Of a stretch of 64,000 nt of DNA, positions 26,413-34,795 are shown piece by piece. Origin of the DNA: Verrucomicrobiaceae bacterium UBA1938 (lineage in GTDB: Bacteria > Verrucomicrobiota > Verrucomicrobiia > Verrucomicrobiales > Verrucomicrobiaceae); NCBI GenBank assembly GCA_002336895.1, contig DDFC01000022.1:62001-126000 (forward strand), read 5' to 3'. The number at the start of each line of letters is the position of its first letter. Within the stretch, counting starts at the first letter, position 1. Below the pieces are notes generated by a model. It made no database searches, was not told the origin of the DNA, and saw only the letters and a list, made by a program, of their open reading frames with translations. A program made the position numbers and the translations under genes.

Positions 26413-27288
26413 TCACTTCCCTTTCTTCTGCTTCTCCCATTCGGAGAAAAACGCCTTCTCACGGTCCAGCACATAACTCATGTAGCCAGCGGGGTCGATG
26501 AAGGGGTTCTCCTTGCCGCCGCCGAGGCGGGCGTGCTTGGCCTCCATGCCGTAGTACCCGCCATGAGCTCCCAGAAAGAAATCCACCGGCAGTGCCTTGA
26601 GAGTGCGGAAGGTGGTTTCGTAATCCGTGGCGATGGCAGGGTACTTTTGATTCCCCACCAGGATGTAGCCGGGATTCACATTGGGGCTGCCGATGATGAC
26701 GGCGTTCAGGGGCTTGCCACTGTCCATGACCTTCATCGTCCAAGTGGTGCAGCCGGGGGTATGGCCGGGCGTGCGGCGGGCCACCAGCACGGCATCTCCC
26801 AGCTTCACCTCCTCGCCATCCTTCAGCCGGTGGTCCACCTTGGCAGGCGGGAACTGCGTGTAGTCGCCTTTGCCCAGTCGTGATTTGACCGCCCCGCCGC
26901 GCTCCACGGCATCAGCGTCCTCATCCATTACATAATACTTCGCCCCGGTGAGCTTGAGCATCTCCGCGCTGCCCGCGCAGTGGTCCGAATGAGCATGGCT
27001 GATGAGCAGAATGCGGATGTCCGTCAATCTGAAGCCCAGCTTTTCCACGCTATCTCGGATGAGCGGCACGGACTCCTCCAGGCTGCTGTTGATCAGCACA
27101 TGCCCCTGCGGCGTGGTGATTAGGTAGGAGGCCAGATCTCGCGACCCCACATAGTACAGATTGTCTGCGATGCGGTGCGGCGGAAACGGCTGCGTCCATG
27201 CGGTGGTGTCGATCCCATAGCCTCCAAGGGGAAGAAAACTCAGCAACAGAAGATGGAGAAAAAGGCGGATGGAGCAGGCGTCAGTCAT
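26413..27288 (-). CDS. Subclass B3 metallo-beta-lactamase-fold hydrolase
   Basis: The product is 291 residues with a signal peptide (residues 7-25). All B3-type zinc ligands are present: His98, His100, Asp102 and His103 in SHAHSDHCAGS, His176 in TPGHTPGCTTW and His242 in LGAHGGYYG. The N-terminal YYVGSRDLASYLI phrase is also B3-like. B3 enzymes hydrolyse beta-lactams, but many environmental homologues have other or unknown substrates, so resistance activity should not be assumed. The gene overlaps the 3' end of the aminopeptidase gene by eight bases, indicating translational coupling of two exported hydrolases. Confidence 0.88.
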   Translation of the reverse strand: MTDACSIRLFLHLLLLSFLPLGGYGIDTTAWTQPFPPHRIADNLYYVGSRDLASYLITTPQGHVLINSSLEESVPLIRDSVEKLGFRLTDIRILLISHAHSDHCAGSAEMLKLTGAKYYVMDEDADAVERGGAVKSRLGKGDYTQFPPAKVDHRLKDGEEVKLGDAVLVARRTPGHTPGCTTWTMKVMDSGKPLNAVIIGSPNVNPGYILVGNQKYPAIATDYETTFRTLKALPVDFFLGAHGGYYGMEAKHARLGGGKENPFIDPAGYMSYVLDREKAFFSEWEKQKKGK

Positions 27289-28327
27289 GGGATGGAATGG
27301 GCGTGCCGAGAATCTTCATGCGCTGCTCATTGTTGAGCTTGCGCATGGAGTGCACATCACGATGAAACGCCTCCAGATCGCCTCCTTTTTCGTTCAGAAG
27401 ACGCTCAAAGCCCGGAACCATGGTGTAATAGGTGGCCACGGTGTTGATGCGCGCATTGTTCCAGGATTTCGGCGCATGGTGAATGTGCAGGCGCACATGC
27501 GGGCCGTCGTCCAGCGCCTCCTTGAGCATGCCATCAAAGATGCGCCGCTTGGCCTGGCGCTCCGCCTCCACGCTGGGGTGGCTGCTGGCATAGGCAGCCT
27601 TCAGCTTCTCACGGGTGGCGAGCATGAGGCGGACGACCTCGCGCTGTTTTTTCAGGCTGGTTTCATAGTCACGCAGGGCTTTCAAGTTTTTCTTGGCTCG
27701 CAGCCAGCGTCGCACGCCGTCTTCGGCATTGGCGGTGGCAAAGGCCTCGTTGAAATCCGTGTCTCCGGGCACGAAGACCTTGGCGTGTGTCAACTCATGG
27801 AAAATCAGCTCGGCCAGATCGGCGTCGCTGCGATGTAGAAAGGTGTTCAGCACCGGGTCCGCCAGGTATCCCAGGGTGGAGTAGGCCTCCACGCCGCCCA
27901 TGAAGACATCGTAACCTTTGGCCTTGAGCTTGTCCGCCTCCTGGCGCGCGTCTTTTTCATCAAAAAAGCCCCGGTATTTCAGGCTGCCCACCAGGGGGTA
28001 CCACCACTTTTTTCCCTCTACGGAAAACTCCGGCGCGGCATACACCACCCACACGACATAGGGCCGCTGGAGGTCGCAGTATTTGCCAAAGCTCTTGGTG
28101 GGCAGGCGCAGGTCGCTGGCCGCAAAGGCCCTCAGCTCCTCAATGAGCTTCAGGCGCTGTTTCACATGCTCTGCCACGCTGGGGTCCGCCAGCGCCTCGG
28201 CATTGGGCCGGGATTTCCGCCAGATCTCCGACTGGCCGCTGAGCGCCTGGGTGTAGAACTTCACCGTACTGCAGGAGCACAGCAGAAGGACGGGCAGCAG
28301 AGCGAACCAGTTGCGCGTTAAAATCAT
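27281..28327 (-). CDS. Putative aminopeptidase lipoprotein (COG4324/PF10023 type)
   Basis: From ATG 28327 the product is 348 residues with a lipoprotein-like leader (ALLPVLLLCSCS). The gluzincin motif HELTH (His177, Glu178, His181) is followed by a downstream Glu in FNEAFATANAE. FGKYCDLQRPYVVWVVYAAPEF and GGVEAYSTLGYLADPVLNTF are characteristic of the putative predicted-aminopeptidase family. It probably trims peptides at the membrane in the periplasm. The start at 28327 is preferred over upstream codons, which would place the uxaC start inside the gene. It is divergent from uxaC with only 40 bp between starts and is coupled to the B3-type hydrolase downstream. Confidence 0.85.
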   Translation of the reverse strand: MILTRNWFALLPVLLLCSCSTVKFYTQALSGQSEIWRKSRPNAEALADPSVAEHVKQRLKLIEELRAFAASDLRLPTKSFGKYCDLQRPYVVWVVYAAPEFSVEGKKWWYPLVGSLKYRGFFDEKDARQEADKLKAKGYDVFMGGVEAYSTLGYLADPVLNTFLHRSDADLAELIFHELTHAKVFVPGDTDFNEAFATANAEDGVRRWLRAKKNLKALRDYETSLKKQREVVRLMLATREKLKAAYASSHPSVEAERQAKRRIFDGMLKEALDDGPHVRLHIHHAPKSWNNARINTVATYYTMVPGFERLLNEKGGDLEAFHRDVHSMRKLNNEQRMKILGTPIPSHD

Positions 28328-28367
28328 CCTGTCAGTGTAGGGCATCACCTCCAACCGACAAACATCA

Positions 28368-29777
28368 ATGTCCTTCATCCACGACGATTTTCTTCTCTCC
28401 ACCAAGTCCGCCAGCCGGCTCTACCACACCTTTGCCAAGGACGAGCCCATCCTGGACTACCACAATCACCTGCCGCCAAAGGACATCGCGGAAAACCGCC
28501 AGTTCAAGAACCTCTTCGAAATCTGGCTGGAAGGCGACCACTACAAGTGGCGCGCCATGCGCTGCAACGGCGTCCCCGAGGAGTTCATCACCGGCAAGGC
28601 CTCCCCCCGCGACAAATTCCTCGCCTGGGCCAAAACCGTCCCCCACACCCTGCGCAATCCTCTCTATCACTGGACCCACCTGGAGCTGAAGCACTACTTC
28701 GGCATCGACACCCTGCTCGATGAAACGACCGCCCCCGCCATCTGGGAGCAGACCGAAGCCGCACTGGCCAAGCCCGAAATGAGCACCCGCGGCATCCTGC
28801 GCACTCAGAAGGTGAAAGCCCTCTGCACCACGGACGACCCCATCGACGATCTCGCCCACCACAAGAAGTGCGCCGCAGACGGCTTCGAAGTCGGCGTCTA
28901 TCCCACCTTCCGCCCGGACAAAGCCCTCGCCGTCCACCTTCCCGAAGCCTGGAACACCTGGTGCGACAAACTCAGCGCCGCCAGCGGCATTGAGGTGAAA
29001 AGCTACGCCTCCCTGCTCGACGCCATCAAGCAGCGCCACGACTTCTTCCACAGCGTTGGCGGCCGCCTCAGCGACCACGGCCTGAACTACTGCCACTCCA
29101 ATTTCGTCAGCGATGCCGAAGCCGAGCGCATCTTCCAAAAGGCCCGCTCCGGCACCGCCGCCTGTGCGCAGGAGCAGGACCAGTTCGCCAGCAACATCAT
29201 GCTCCACATCGGCCGCCTCAATGCCGCACGCGGCTGGACCATGCAGCTCCACCTCGGCCCCGTCCGCAACAACAACAGCCGCCTCGCCCGTGAGATCGGC
29301 GCAGACGTCGGCTGCGACAGCATCGGCGACTGGCCCCAGGCAGAGACCCTCTCCCGCTTCCTCGACCGCCTCGACACCGAGAACGCCCTCCCCAAGACCG
29401 TCCTCTACAACGTCAACCCCAACGCCAACTACGTCTTCGGCACCATGGCCGGAAACTTTGCTGATGGCACCACCCCTGGCAAAGTCCAGTTCGGCTCCGC
29501 CTGGTGGTTCGTCGATCAGAAGGAAGGCATGGAGTGGCAGATCAATGCCCTCAGCAATCTCGGCCTCCTCAGCCGCTTCATCGGCATGCTCACAGACAGC
29601 CGCAGCTTCATGAGCTTCCCCCGCCACGAATACTTCCGCCGCACCCTCTGCAACCTCCTCGGCTCAGACATCGAGTCCGGCCTCATCCCCGATGACGACG
29701 CCCTCGTCGGCTCCATGGTCAAAAACATCTGCTACGCGAATGCGAAGGCTTATCTGGGTCTGCATGTCCTCGCCTGA
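28368..29777 (+). CDS. uxaC: Glucuronate isomerase
   Basis: The product is 469 residues and matches UxaC throughout. It has FAKDEPILDYHNHLPPKDIAEN near the N-terminus with the metal-binding HNH, HWTHLELKHYFGI, LCTTDDPIDDL, MQLHLGPVRNNN and a C-terminal SFPRHEYFRR. The amidohydrolase-like TIM barrel converts D-glucuronate to D-fructuronate (and galacturonate to tagaturonate) in the cytoplasm, the first step of hexuronate catabolism. No other hexuronate-degradation gene (uxaA, uxaB, uxuA, kdgK) is adjacent. Confidence 0.95.
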   Translation: MSFIHDDFLLSTKSASRLYHTFAKDEPILDYHNHLPPKDIAENRQFKNLFEIWLEGDHYKWRAMRCNGVPEEFITGKASPRDKFLAWAKTVPHTLRNPLYHWTHLELKHYFGIDTLLDETTAPAIWEQTEAALAKPEMSTRGILRTQKVKALCTTDDPIDDLAHHKKCAADGFEVGVYPTFRPDKALAVHLPEAWNTWCDKLSAASGIEVKSYASLLDAIKQRHDFFHSVGGRLSDHGLNYCHSNFVSDAEAERIFQKARSGTAACAQEQDQFASNIMLHIGRLNAARGWTMQLHLGPVRNNNSRLAREIGADVGCDSIGDWPQAETLSRFLDRLDTENALPKTVLYNVNPNANYVFGTMAGNFADGTTPGKVQFGSAWWFVDQKEGMEWQINALSNLGLLSRFIGMLTDSRSFMSFPRHEYFRRTLCNLLGSDIESGLIPDDDALVGSMVKNICYANAKAYLGLHVLA

Positions 29778-30186
29778 CCACGAGCCCGCCTTCTCCAATT
29801 TTCAGTTCCCAGTTTACAATTTTCAGTTTTCAGTCCCTCGCTTGGCCTGATGCTGAAAACGCATGCCACGCCCCATATCCTGTTCGGCCCGCCGCTACTG
29901 GGCACCCCATGCTTGCTGAATGCCCCAGCGCACCTTTTCAGAGTATTTTAAACAAAGTCATAGCCTTGCCGATTCTCAATCGGCGTCAGCACAGATGCCT
30001 TGAAGTACGACGGACACTCCTGTCTGTCGATCAGCGCACCCCAATTCCCCCAGGCCGACGGACAATGTCCATCCCGCGCAACGGTGTCTTCCGAGAGGAC
30101 ACATGATAATTTATAGTGCTTTAGCCTCCCCCACCCACCATAAAACCACTGGCGCGCTACCCCGGCCCCACGCTACCATCCCCCGC
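29778..30186. other. 409-base stretch with repeats and a hairpin, no convincing gene
   Basis: This region is richer in A+T than its surroundings. At about 29798-29834 there are four near-copies of the phrase TTTTCAG or TTCCCAGT (CAATTTTCAGTTCCCAG, then TTTACAATTTTCAGTTTTCAGT). A perfect hairpin GCCGATT-CTC-AATCGGC lies at 29968-29984 without a T run. A 65-codon frame (29909-30106) has no recognisable content. The ATG at 30103 that would lengthen the next gene has a good purine-rich GAGAGGA before it but reads into non-conserved sequence. Confidence 0.4.
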
Positions 30187-30981
30187 ATGAGCCGCACGCC
30201 TGACCTGCCGCCTTACCATCCCCACCTCACCGGCGAGGATCCCGGGGACGAATGCTACATCGATCTCACACCTGAGTCACCCCGCCCCGAGACACGCATG
30301 GTCTTCTGCTGGTGCCCTCCGGAGCAGGCCGAGCCTGGCTTCTGGCTCGGAAAGCACCTCGTCACCCAGGCGCAGTGGCAGGCGCTCATGGGGAAGAATC
30401 CCAGCCACTTTACCGAGAGCGGCCAGCACCCGGTGGACAGCGTGTCCTACGACATGGCTCATGAGTTTGCCTTGCGTTCTCGTAGCATCTTCAGGGACGG
30501 CAAAACACAGCTCTGGCTGCCACGGGAGGCACAGTGGGAGCGGGCCTGCAGGGCCGGGCACACCGGAGACTTTGGCATCGGAGCCGGACACATCCTGAAC
30601 AGCCAGATGGCCAATTTCGATGGCAACCACCCCGCCGGAGAGGGCAGCAGCGCCTTCAAGTGGCTGTACCGTGAGAAGACGCTGCCAGTGGGCAGCTTCC
30701 CCCCAAATGCATGGGGTTTGCATGACATGCACGGCCAGCTCTGGGAGTGGTGTGCGGACTGGCTCGATGAGCAACGCGGCGGCCGCGTGCTGCGCGGCGG
30801 CTCCTGGTTCAACTACGGCAGGGGCGCCGCTGCCGGCATCCGCCTCGGCATCGAACCGCAGTTCGGCAACGCCGACTATGGCCTGCGTGTCTCCCCCAGT
30901 TCCATCCAGCAAGAAGAGCGGAGCGAGATAGCCAGCCGGAGGCTGCCCCGGAGGGGCAAGCGGAGCGAGGCAAACGAGTGA
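30187..30981 (+). CDS. Formylglycine-generating-enzyme-fold (SUMF1/FGE-sulfatase) protein lacking catalytic cysteines
   Basis: From ATG 30187 the product is 264 residues. It has the FGE/C-type-lectin-like landmarks FWLGKHLVTQAQWQALMGKNPSHF, PVDSVSYDMAHEFA, WLPREAQWERACRAG, NAWGLHDMHGQLWEWCADW and RVLRGGSW (from Arg200). The active-site Cys pair of true FGEs, expected just after GGS, is missing: the segment reads WFNYGRGAAAG. It is therefore probably a binding module and not a sulfatase-activating oxidase. The N-terminal FGE beta-strand is also shortened (MVFCWCPPEQ replaces the usual GxFxMG). The last 20 or so residues are encoded by a repeat with two hairpins. An alternative ATG at 30103 would add 28 residues. 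It lies 53 bp before the Roco gene in the same direction, so the two probably form an operon. Confidence 0.8.
   Translation: MSRTPDLPPYHPHLTGEDPGDECYIDLTPESPRPETRMVFCWCPPEQAEPGFWLGKHLVTQAQWQALMGKNPSHFTESGQHPVDSVSYDMAHEFALRSRSIFRDGKTQLWLPREAQWERACRAGHTGDFGIGAGHILNSQMANFDGNHPAGEGSSAFKWLYREKTLPVGSFPPNAWGLHDMHGQLWEWCADWLDEQRGGRVLRGGSWFNYGRGAAAGIRLGIEPQFGNADYGLRVSPSSIQQEERSEIASRRLPRRGKRSEANE
30918..30969 (+). repeat. Tandem-hairpin repeat at the 3' end of the FGE-fold gene
   Basis: The 10-base unit GCGGAGCGAG occurs at 30918-30927 and 30960-30969. Between them are two adjacent perfect hairpins with the same loop: AGCC-GGA-GGCT (30934-30944) and GCCCC-GGA-GGGGC (30945-30957). The unit is read in frame as the Arg/Glu/Ser-rich tail of the protein. 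Confidence 0.7.
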
Positions 30982-31034
30982 AGCGATAAGTCCCCCGAAC
31001 AGCGGCATCATTGACCTTCCGAAGTCATCCATCC

Positions 31035-34000
31035 ATGAGCATCCCCAACCTTGCCGAAGCGAAATCACGCATCCAGCTTTGCCACCGCAAACGGCGCAAT
31101 CATCTCAATCTGGCCGAACTCGGCCTGACGACCGCGGACTTGAATGCGGTGCCTGAATTCGCAGCACTCACCCAGCTTGAATTCCTGGACCTGACCGGCA
31201 ATGAACTGACGGAACTGCCGCGCGGCATCACAGCCTTCACCCACCTGCGCTGGCTGGGGCTGAATTTCAACAGACTGGCCAGCATCGAGGGCATTGAGTA
31301 TTTGACGGCCCTGGAGCGGCTCTATGTGCGGGGGAACAAGGTTGAGCACCTGCCTTTCGCCGTCGGTGTGCTGGTGCATCTGCTTGAGCTTGATCTGTCA
31401 GACAACAGCATCCAAAGGCTGCCGGACTCGCTGGGTCATCTCAAAGGGCTGCAACATGTTGGCCTGAATGAGAAGGCCCTGGTGCCCGACCAGCATTCCG
31501 CCTGGAAGCAAAAGGGGTGGAAATCGCTGAAAAGCTACCTCTTCAAAGCAGATCCGGAGCAGACACGCTTGTTGCTGGCGCAGACGGCGGAGCGGCTGGC
31601 GGGAACTGCCAGAACCCAGCAGGTGCCGCAGCAGCAGATCGTGGCCCCCGAGGTCACCTTCTTTGCAGCCAAGCTCATCCTCATCGGCGACAAGGGGCAT
31701 GGCAAAACCTGTCTGCAAAAAGCCCTGCGGGGCCTGCCTGTCGCGGAGAAGCAGGAGGATGGCGATGCCTTCAGCAAGAGTACGGAGGGCATGAACCGTG
31801 CACTTCTGCAATTGAACCCAAACGGCGGACTGGTTGCGGAGCGGGAGACAGACACGCATGTCGAGCCCACTAGCGACGTGATCGACTTCCACATCTGGGA
31901 CATGGGCGGGCAGCACGACTACCGTCACATGCACCAGATGCTGTTCTCCCCGCAGGCCATCTATCTGGCGGTGATGATCCCGCGTGGGAAAGATGACGCT
32001 GATCGCGGCCTGCACCGCTGGCTGGAACTGGTGCAGCGGCGCACCCAGGGAAATGCCACGGTTCTGGTGGTCTGCACGCGCGGCCGCATGGATGAGGCAC
32101 TGAAGCTGGAGGAGTTGCAGCGTGAATTTCCCGGCCTGCGGTTCCGAGGTCTGCTGGTGGTGGACAGCCTGAATGGCATTGGCATCGGTGAACTGCGCCA
32201 GAAGCTGGTGGAAATCGCGCAGGACGAAAAAGAGCCCTTCGCCCAGCGCTGGCAGCCGGGCTGGTCGGAAGTGTTTCATGAACTGCAACAACACGAAGCG
32301 CAGTTCCTCCACCTGCCGCAGGTACGGGAGGTATGCACAGACAAGGGCGTGCACGATGCCGACATGCAGGAAATCCTGATCCGCACCGGACATTTCATCG
32401 GCACCTGGCTGTGGCGCGAGGACACACCGGCGGGAAAAGAGGTGGTGGTGCTCAAGCCGGAATGGCTGAACCGCGCCGTGGCCCGCGTGCTGGATGATGC
32501 CGAAGCCCAGCAGGCCCATGGTCTGATCAGCACGAGGCATGTGCAGCAGCTCTGGCTCAGGCATGCGCGCGATGGCGAGACGCCCTTTCCGAAGAAGGCG
32601 CACGACATGCTGCTCCAGCTCATGGAGATCAATGAACTGGCCTACCGCCCGAAGCGCCCGGGCCAGAAACTCGGGGATGGAGATCAGTTGCTGGTCACGC
32701 AGATGGTGCGGGAACTGCCCCCGGCACGCCTGGAGGAAGTGTGGCCTGCGGCGGTACCGGCAAACTTCACCGAAGCACGCCGCACCATCATCTTTGCCGA
32801 ACCTTCAGGGGCCTTGCAGCCTGGCCAGGTGCCTGAGCTGGTTTTCCTGCTCATTTTCCGTCTGCGCTCCCTGAGCCTGGGCCATGCCGACCCGCAGCAG
32901 GCCCTGCACTGGCGCGGCGGTCTGGTGGTAAAGGACAAACACCAGAGCATGGCGCGCATCGAGCTGAAGGATCGCGAACTTCACATCACACTGCGCCACC
33001 TCCGCTCGGACAGTCTCTTCGACCTCATCGACGCTCAAATCGGCGCGGATGATGACGAGTGCTGGAACGGCCTGAAGAAGATCATGTATGTGGCTTGCGG
33101 CACGGCCTGTGCCATGGACAAGAACAACGCGCAGCACGGACTGGGGCGCGTCTCCGTTCAGGCCTACCACGAAAGTCTGGCCCAAGGTTATCCGGTCGTG
33201 AGCTGCGCCTCTCCCTCCTGCTCCAAGCTGGTCAAAATCGACCAGTTGCTGGTTCGCAGTCAAGTCGCCGCAGAGCCGCCTATGACGGCGGAGATGCTGG
33301 AAATCATCCGCAACATTGCGGCAGGAAAAACCGACTGGCAGCAGGGAGTCAGCGCCCAGCTCAACGACATCCAGCAGGCAGTCGCCACAATCCGCGACGA
33401 AGCCCGTCTGCGCGCGGACGATCTGATCCAGACCTTTTCCACTCGTCTGGACTCCAAGCCCTGCCTTTTCAGCGTGCTTCCGGTGGAAAAATCATGGTGG
33501 AAGATGGACCTCGACAAGGTCGAGGTGGAGATCACCATCTGGTGCGAATGGTCGCTGACCCCCGTACCTTTCTATGGCGAAACATACGGAGATCTGCCTC
33601 GTGGCACACTACGCGTGAAGGTCGGGCGTGAGTGGGTCCGTTTGGCAAATCGCATGCTGCCTTTCGCCAAATGGGTTCTCCTTGGCTGGGCCACTGGCGG
33701 CCTGGCCGCAGGGACGGCGGTTCTCCCCGAGATGTTCAAGTCACAGGTCGGCGAATGGTCCAAGACGGTCGGTGAACTGGAGAAGGCGCTCAAAGACGAG
33801 TCCAACAAAGAAATCCAATCCTGCCTGCAAGACGGCGAGGATGGTAGCGGCGCTGGAGATTTCTCCAAACTCGGCGTTCGCGGTTACGGCCTGCCACGCC
33901 AGAACGACCTTCAGCTTATCAACACCCTTCGGCAGCTTTTTGAAAAACACGATCCGACATGGGGCGGTCTCGAAGCCGTGAACGAAGAATCCCGCTGGTA

Positions 34001-34043
34001 CTGGCGCCATCCAAAATGGGAGATGTTTGATCGAAAGGTGTGA
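31035..34043 (+). CDS. Roco-family GTPase (LRR-ROC-COR) with long C-terminal region
   Basis: From ATG 31035 the product is 1002 residues. Residues about 25-150 form five or six leucine-rich repeats (LEFLDLTGNELTELP and so on). The ROC GTPase follows: P-loop GDKGHGKT (Gly218-Thr225), switch II WDMGGQ (Asp289), and a divergent G4 region CTRGRMD (Cys347-Asp353) in place of NKxD or THxD. A COR-like region (about 400-640) includes LLQLMEINELAY. Further on is a Cys-containing segment (GYPVVSCASPSCSKL), a helical/coiled stretch (about 760-800) and a WCEW-type strand region. A hydrophobic helix (FAKWVLLGWATGGLAAGTAVL) and a charged tail follow. Roco proteins are dimeric GTPase switches; bacterial roles are mostly unknown. 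No kinase domain or classical toxin domain is visible. The upstream FGE-fold gene is the likely partner. Confidence 0.88.
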   Translation: MSIPNLAEAKSRIQLCHRKRRNHLNLAELGLTTADLNAVPEFAALTQLEFLDLTGNELTELPRGITAFTHLRWLGLNFNRLASIEGIEYLTALERLYVRGNKVEHLPFAVGVLVHLLELDLSDNSIQRLPDSLGHLKGLQHVGLNEKALVPDQHSAWKQKGWKSLKSYLFKADPEQTRLLLAQTAERLAGTARTQQVPQQQIVAPEVTFFAAKLILIGDKGHGKTCLQKALRGLPVAEKQEDGDAFSKSTEGMNRALLQLNPNGGLVAERETDTHVEPTSDVIDFHIWDMGGQHDYRHMHQMLFSPQAIYLAVMIPRGKDDADRGLHRWLELVQRRTQGNATVLVVCTRGRMDEALKLEELQREFPGLRFRGLLVVDSLNGIGIGELRQKLVEIAQDEKEPFAQRWQPGWSEVFHELQQHEAQFLHLPQVREVCTDKGVHDADMQEILIRTGHFIGTWLWREDTPAGKEVVVLKPEWLNRAVARVLDDAEAQQAHGLISTRHVQQLWLRHARDGETPFPKKAHDMLLQLMEINELAYRPKRPGQKLGDGDQLLVTQMVRELPPARLEEVWPAAVPANFTEARRTIIFAEPSGALQPGQVPELVFLLIFRLRSLSLGHADPQQALHWRGGLVVKDKHQSMARIELKDRELHITLRHLRSDSLFDLIDAQIGADDDECWNGLKKIMYVACGTACAMDKNNAQHGLGRVSVQAYHESLAQGYPVVSCASPSCSKLVKIDQLLVRSQVAAEPPMTAEMLEIIRNIAAGKTDWQQGVSAQLNDIQQAVATIRDEARLRADDLIQTFSTRLDSKPCLFSVLPVEKSWWKMDLDKVEVEITIWCEWSLTPVPFYGETYGDLPRGTLRVKVGREWVRLANRMLPFAKWVLLGWATGGLAAGTAVLPEMFKSQVGEWSKTVGELEKALKDESNKEIQSCLQDGEDGSGAGDFSKLGVRGYGLPRQNDLQLINTLRQLFEKHDPTWGGLEAVNEESRWYWRHPKWEMFDRKV

Positions 34044-34069
34044 TGGCCTCCCATCTCCCCATAGACACC

Positions 34070-34732
34070 TCATCCCCTCCGCCTGCCCTGCGGCTCCCGA
34101 TGATCCTCAAACAGCCCCTTCTTCATCATCTGCGAATACTTCCACTGCTGCATCGAATCAAACGCCACAAACTGGTGAATGCAGATGATCAGCCAGAACT
34201 CAAACTGATAGAACCCCTTCGAGCACTTGTGCCGCAGCCGCCCCTGCGCCACCCAGGCCCCCGGCCAGCCGCCCGCAAGTTCCAGCAGATGCAGCTGCGT
34301 CTCCGGGATGCGCCACGCACCCATGCGCGCCTTGCGCTTGTCACTTCGATACGCCGCATACGTGATCAGTGACACAGCGCAGACGTAGGCCGCCAGCATC
34401 CACATTCCCCAGCCTGTCTGCCGCCACGCATAGGCGGGCAGCACCAGCAGCGCGCCCAGAAGGCACAGCCCAGTCAGACGGAGATCCGCCACCTCACGCA
34501 ACTGCACTGCATTTTGCGCGCACGGGCGGCATTCGGCATCCAGCCCCCAGTTAAAGCGAATCTCCTCACCCACCCTCGGCGTGTGGTGCCACCTGGAAAA
34601 ATCACGCCGATGCAGAAACAGCCGCTTGTCGTTAAACTTCAGCCAGCCAAACCCCTTGTCCGCATGCCACTCAACGACACGGGCCGTGTACTCAGGTTTG
34701 CGCGTTTCGGCGATCATTTTGGGAGGTGCCAT
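34070..34732 (-). CDS. Cold-shock domain plus DUF1294 membrane protein
   Basis: The product is 220 residues. Residues about 14-60 form a cold-shock/OB-like domain (YTARVVEWHADKGFGWLKF, KRLFLHRRDFSRW) that could bind RNA or single-stranded DNA. The rest is DUF1294, a membrane domain with about four helices and the hallmark YRSDKRKARMGAWRIPETQLHLLELAGGWPGAWVAQ. The CSD-DUF1294 architecture is known in many bacteria, but its function is not. It runs convergently toward the Roco gene, with only 26 bp between stops. Confidence 0.9.
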   Translation of the reverse strand: MAPPKMIAETRKPEYTARVVEWHADKGFGWLKFNDKRLFLHRRDFSRWHHTPRVGEEIRFNWGLDAECRPCAQNAVQLREVADLRLTGLCLLGALLVLPAYAWRQTGWGMWMLAAYVCAVSLITYAAYRSDKRKARMGAWRIPETQLHLLELAGGWPGAWVAQGRLRHKCSKGFYQFEFWLIICIHQFVAFDSMQQWKYSQMMKKGLFEDHREPQGRRRG

Positions 34733-34795
34733 GTCTGATGCGACCCATCAGACGCGGCGAATTCCAAAGAGCAAGCTGCACCGTCTGCCGCCAGC

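Noticed and set aside
26413..27288. Calling the B3-type hydrolase an antibiotic resistance gene
   Set aside because: The zinc ligands fit the family, but environmental B3-fold proteins often have other substrates and no resistance context is present.
28365..29627. 420-codon frame on the minus strand
   Set aside because: It is the antisense shadow of uxaC.
29798..29834. Short TTTTCAG units as a CRISPR array
   Set aside because: Units are too short and closely packed, there are no spacers of constant length, and no cas genes are nearby.
29909..30106. 65-codon frame ending at a possible ATGA junction with the longer FGE-fold start
   Set aside because: No domain or good start is visible, and the longer FGE-fold N-terminus it would couple to is itself not family-like.
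30784..30897. C-terminal FGE-fold region as a possible variable repeat of a diversity-generating retroelement
   Set aside because: No reverse transcriptase, template repeat or accessory gene is visible in the window, and no adenine-biased variation can be judged from one sequence.
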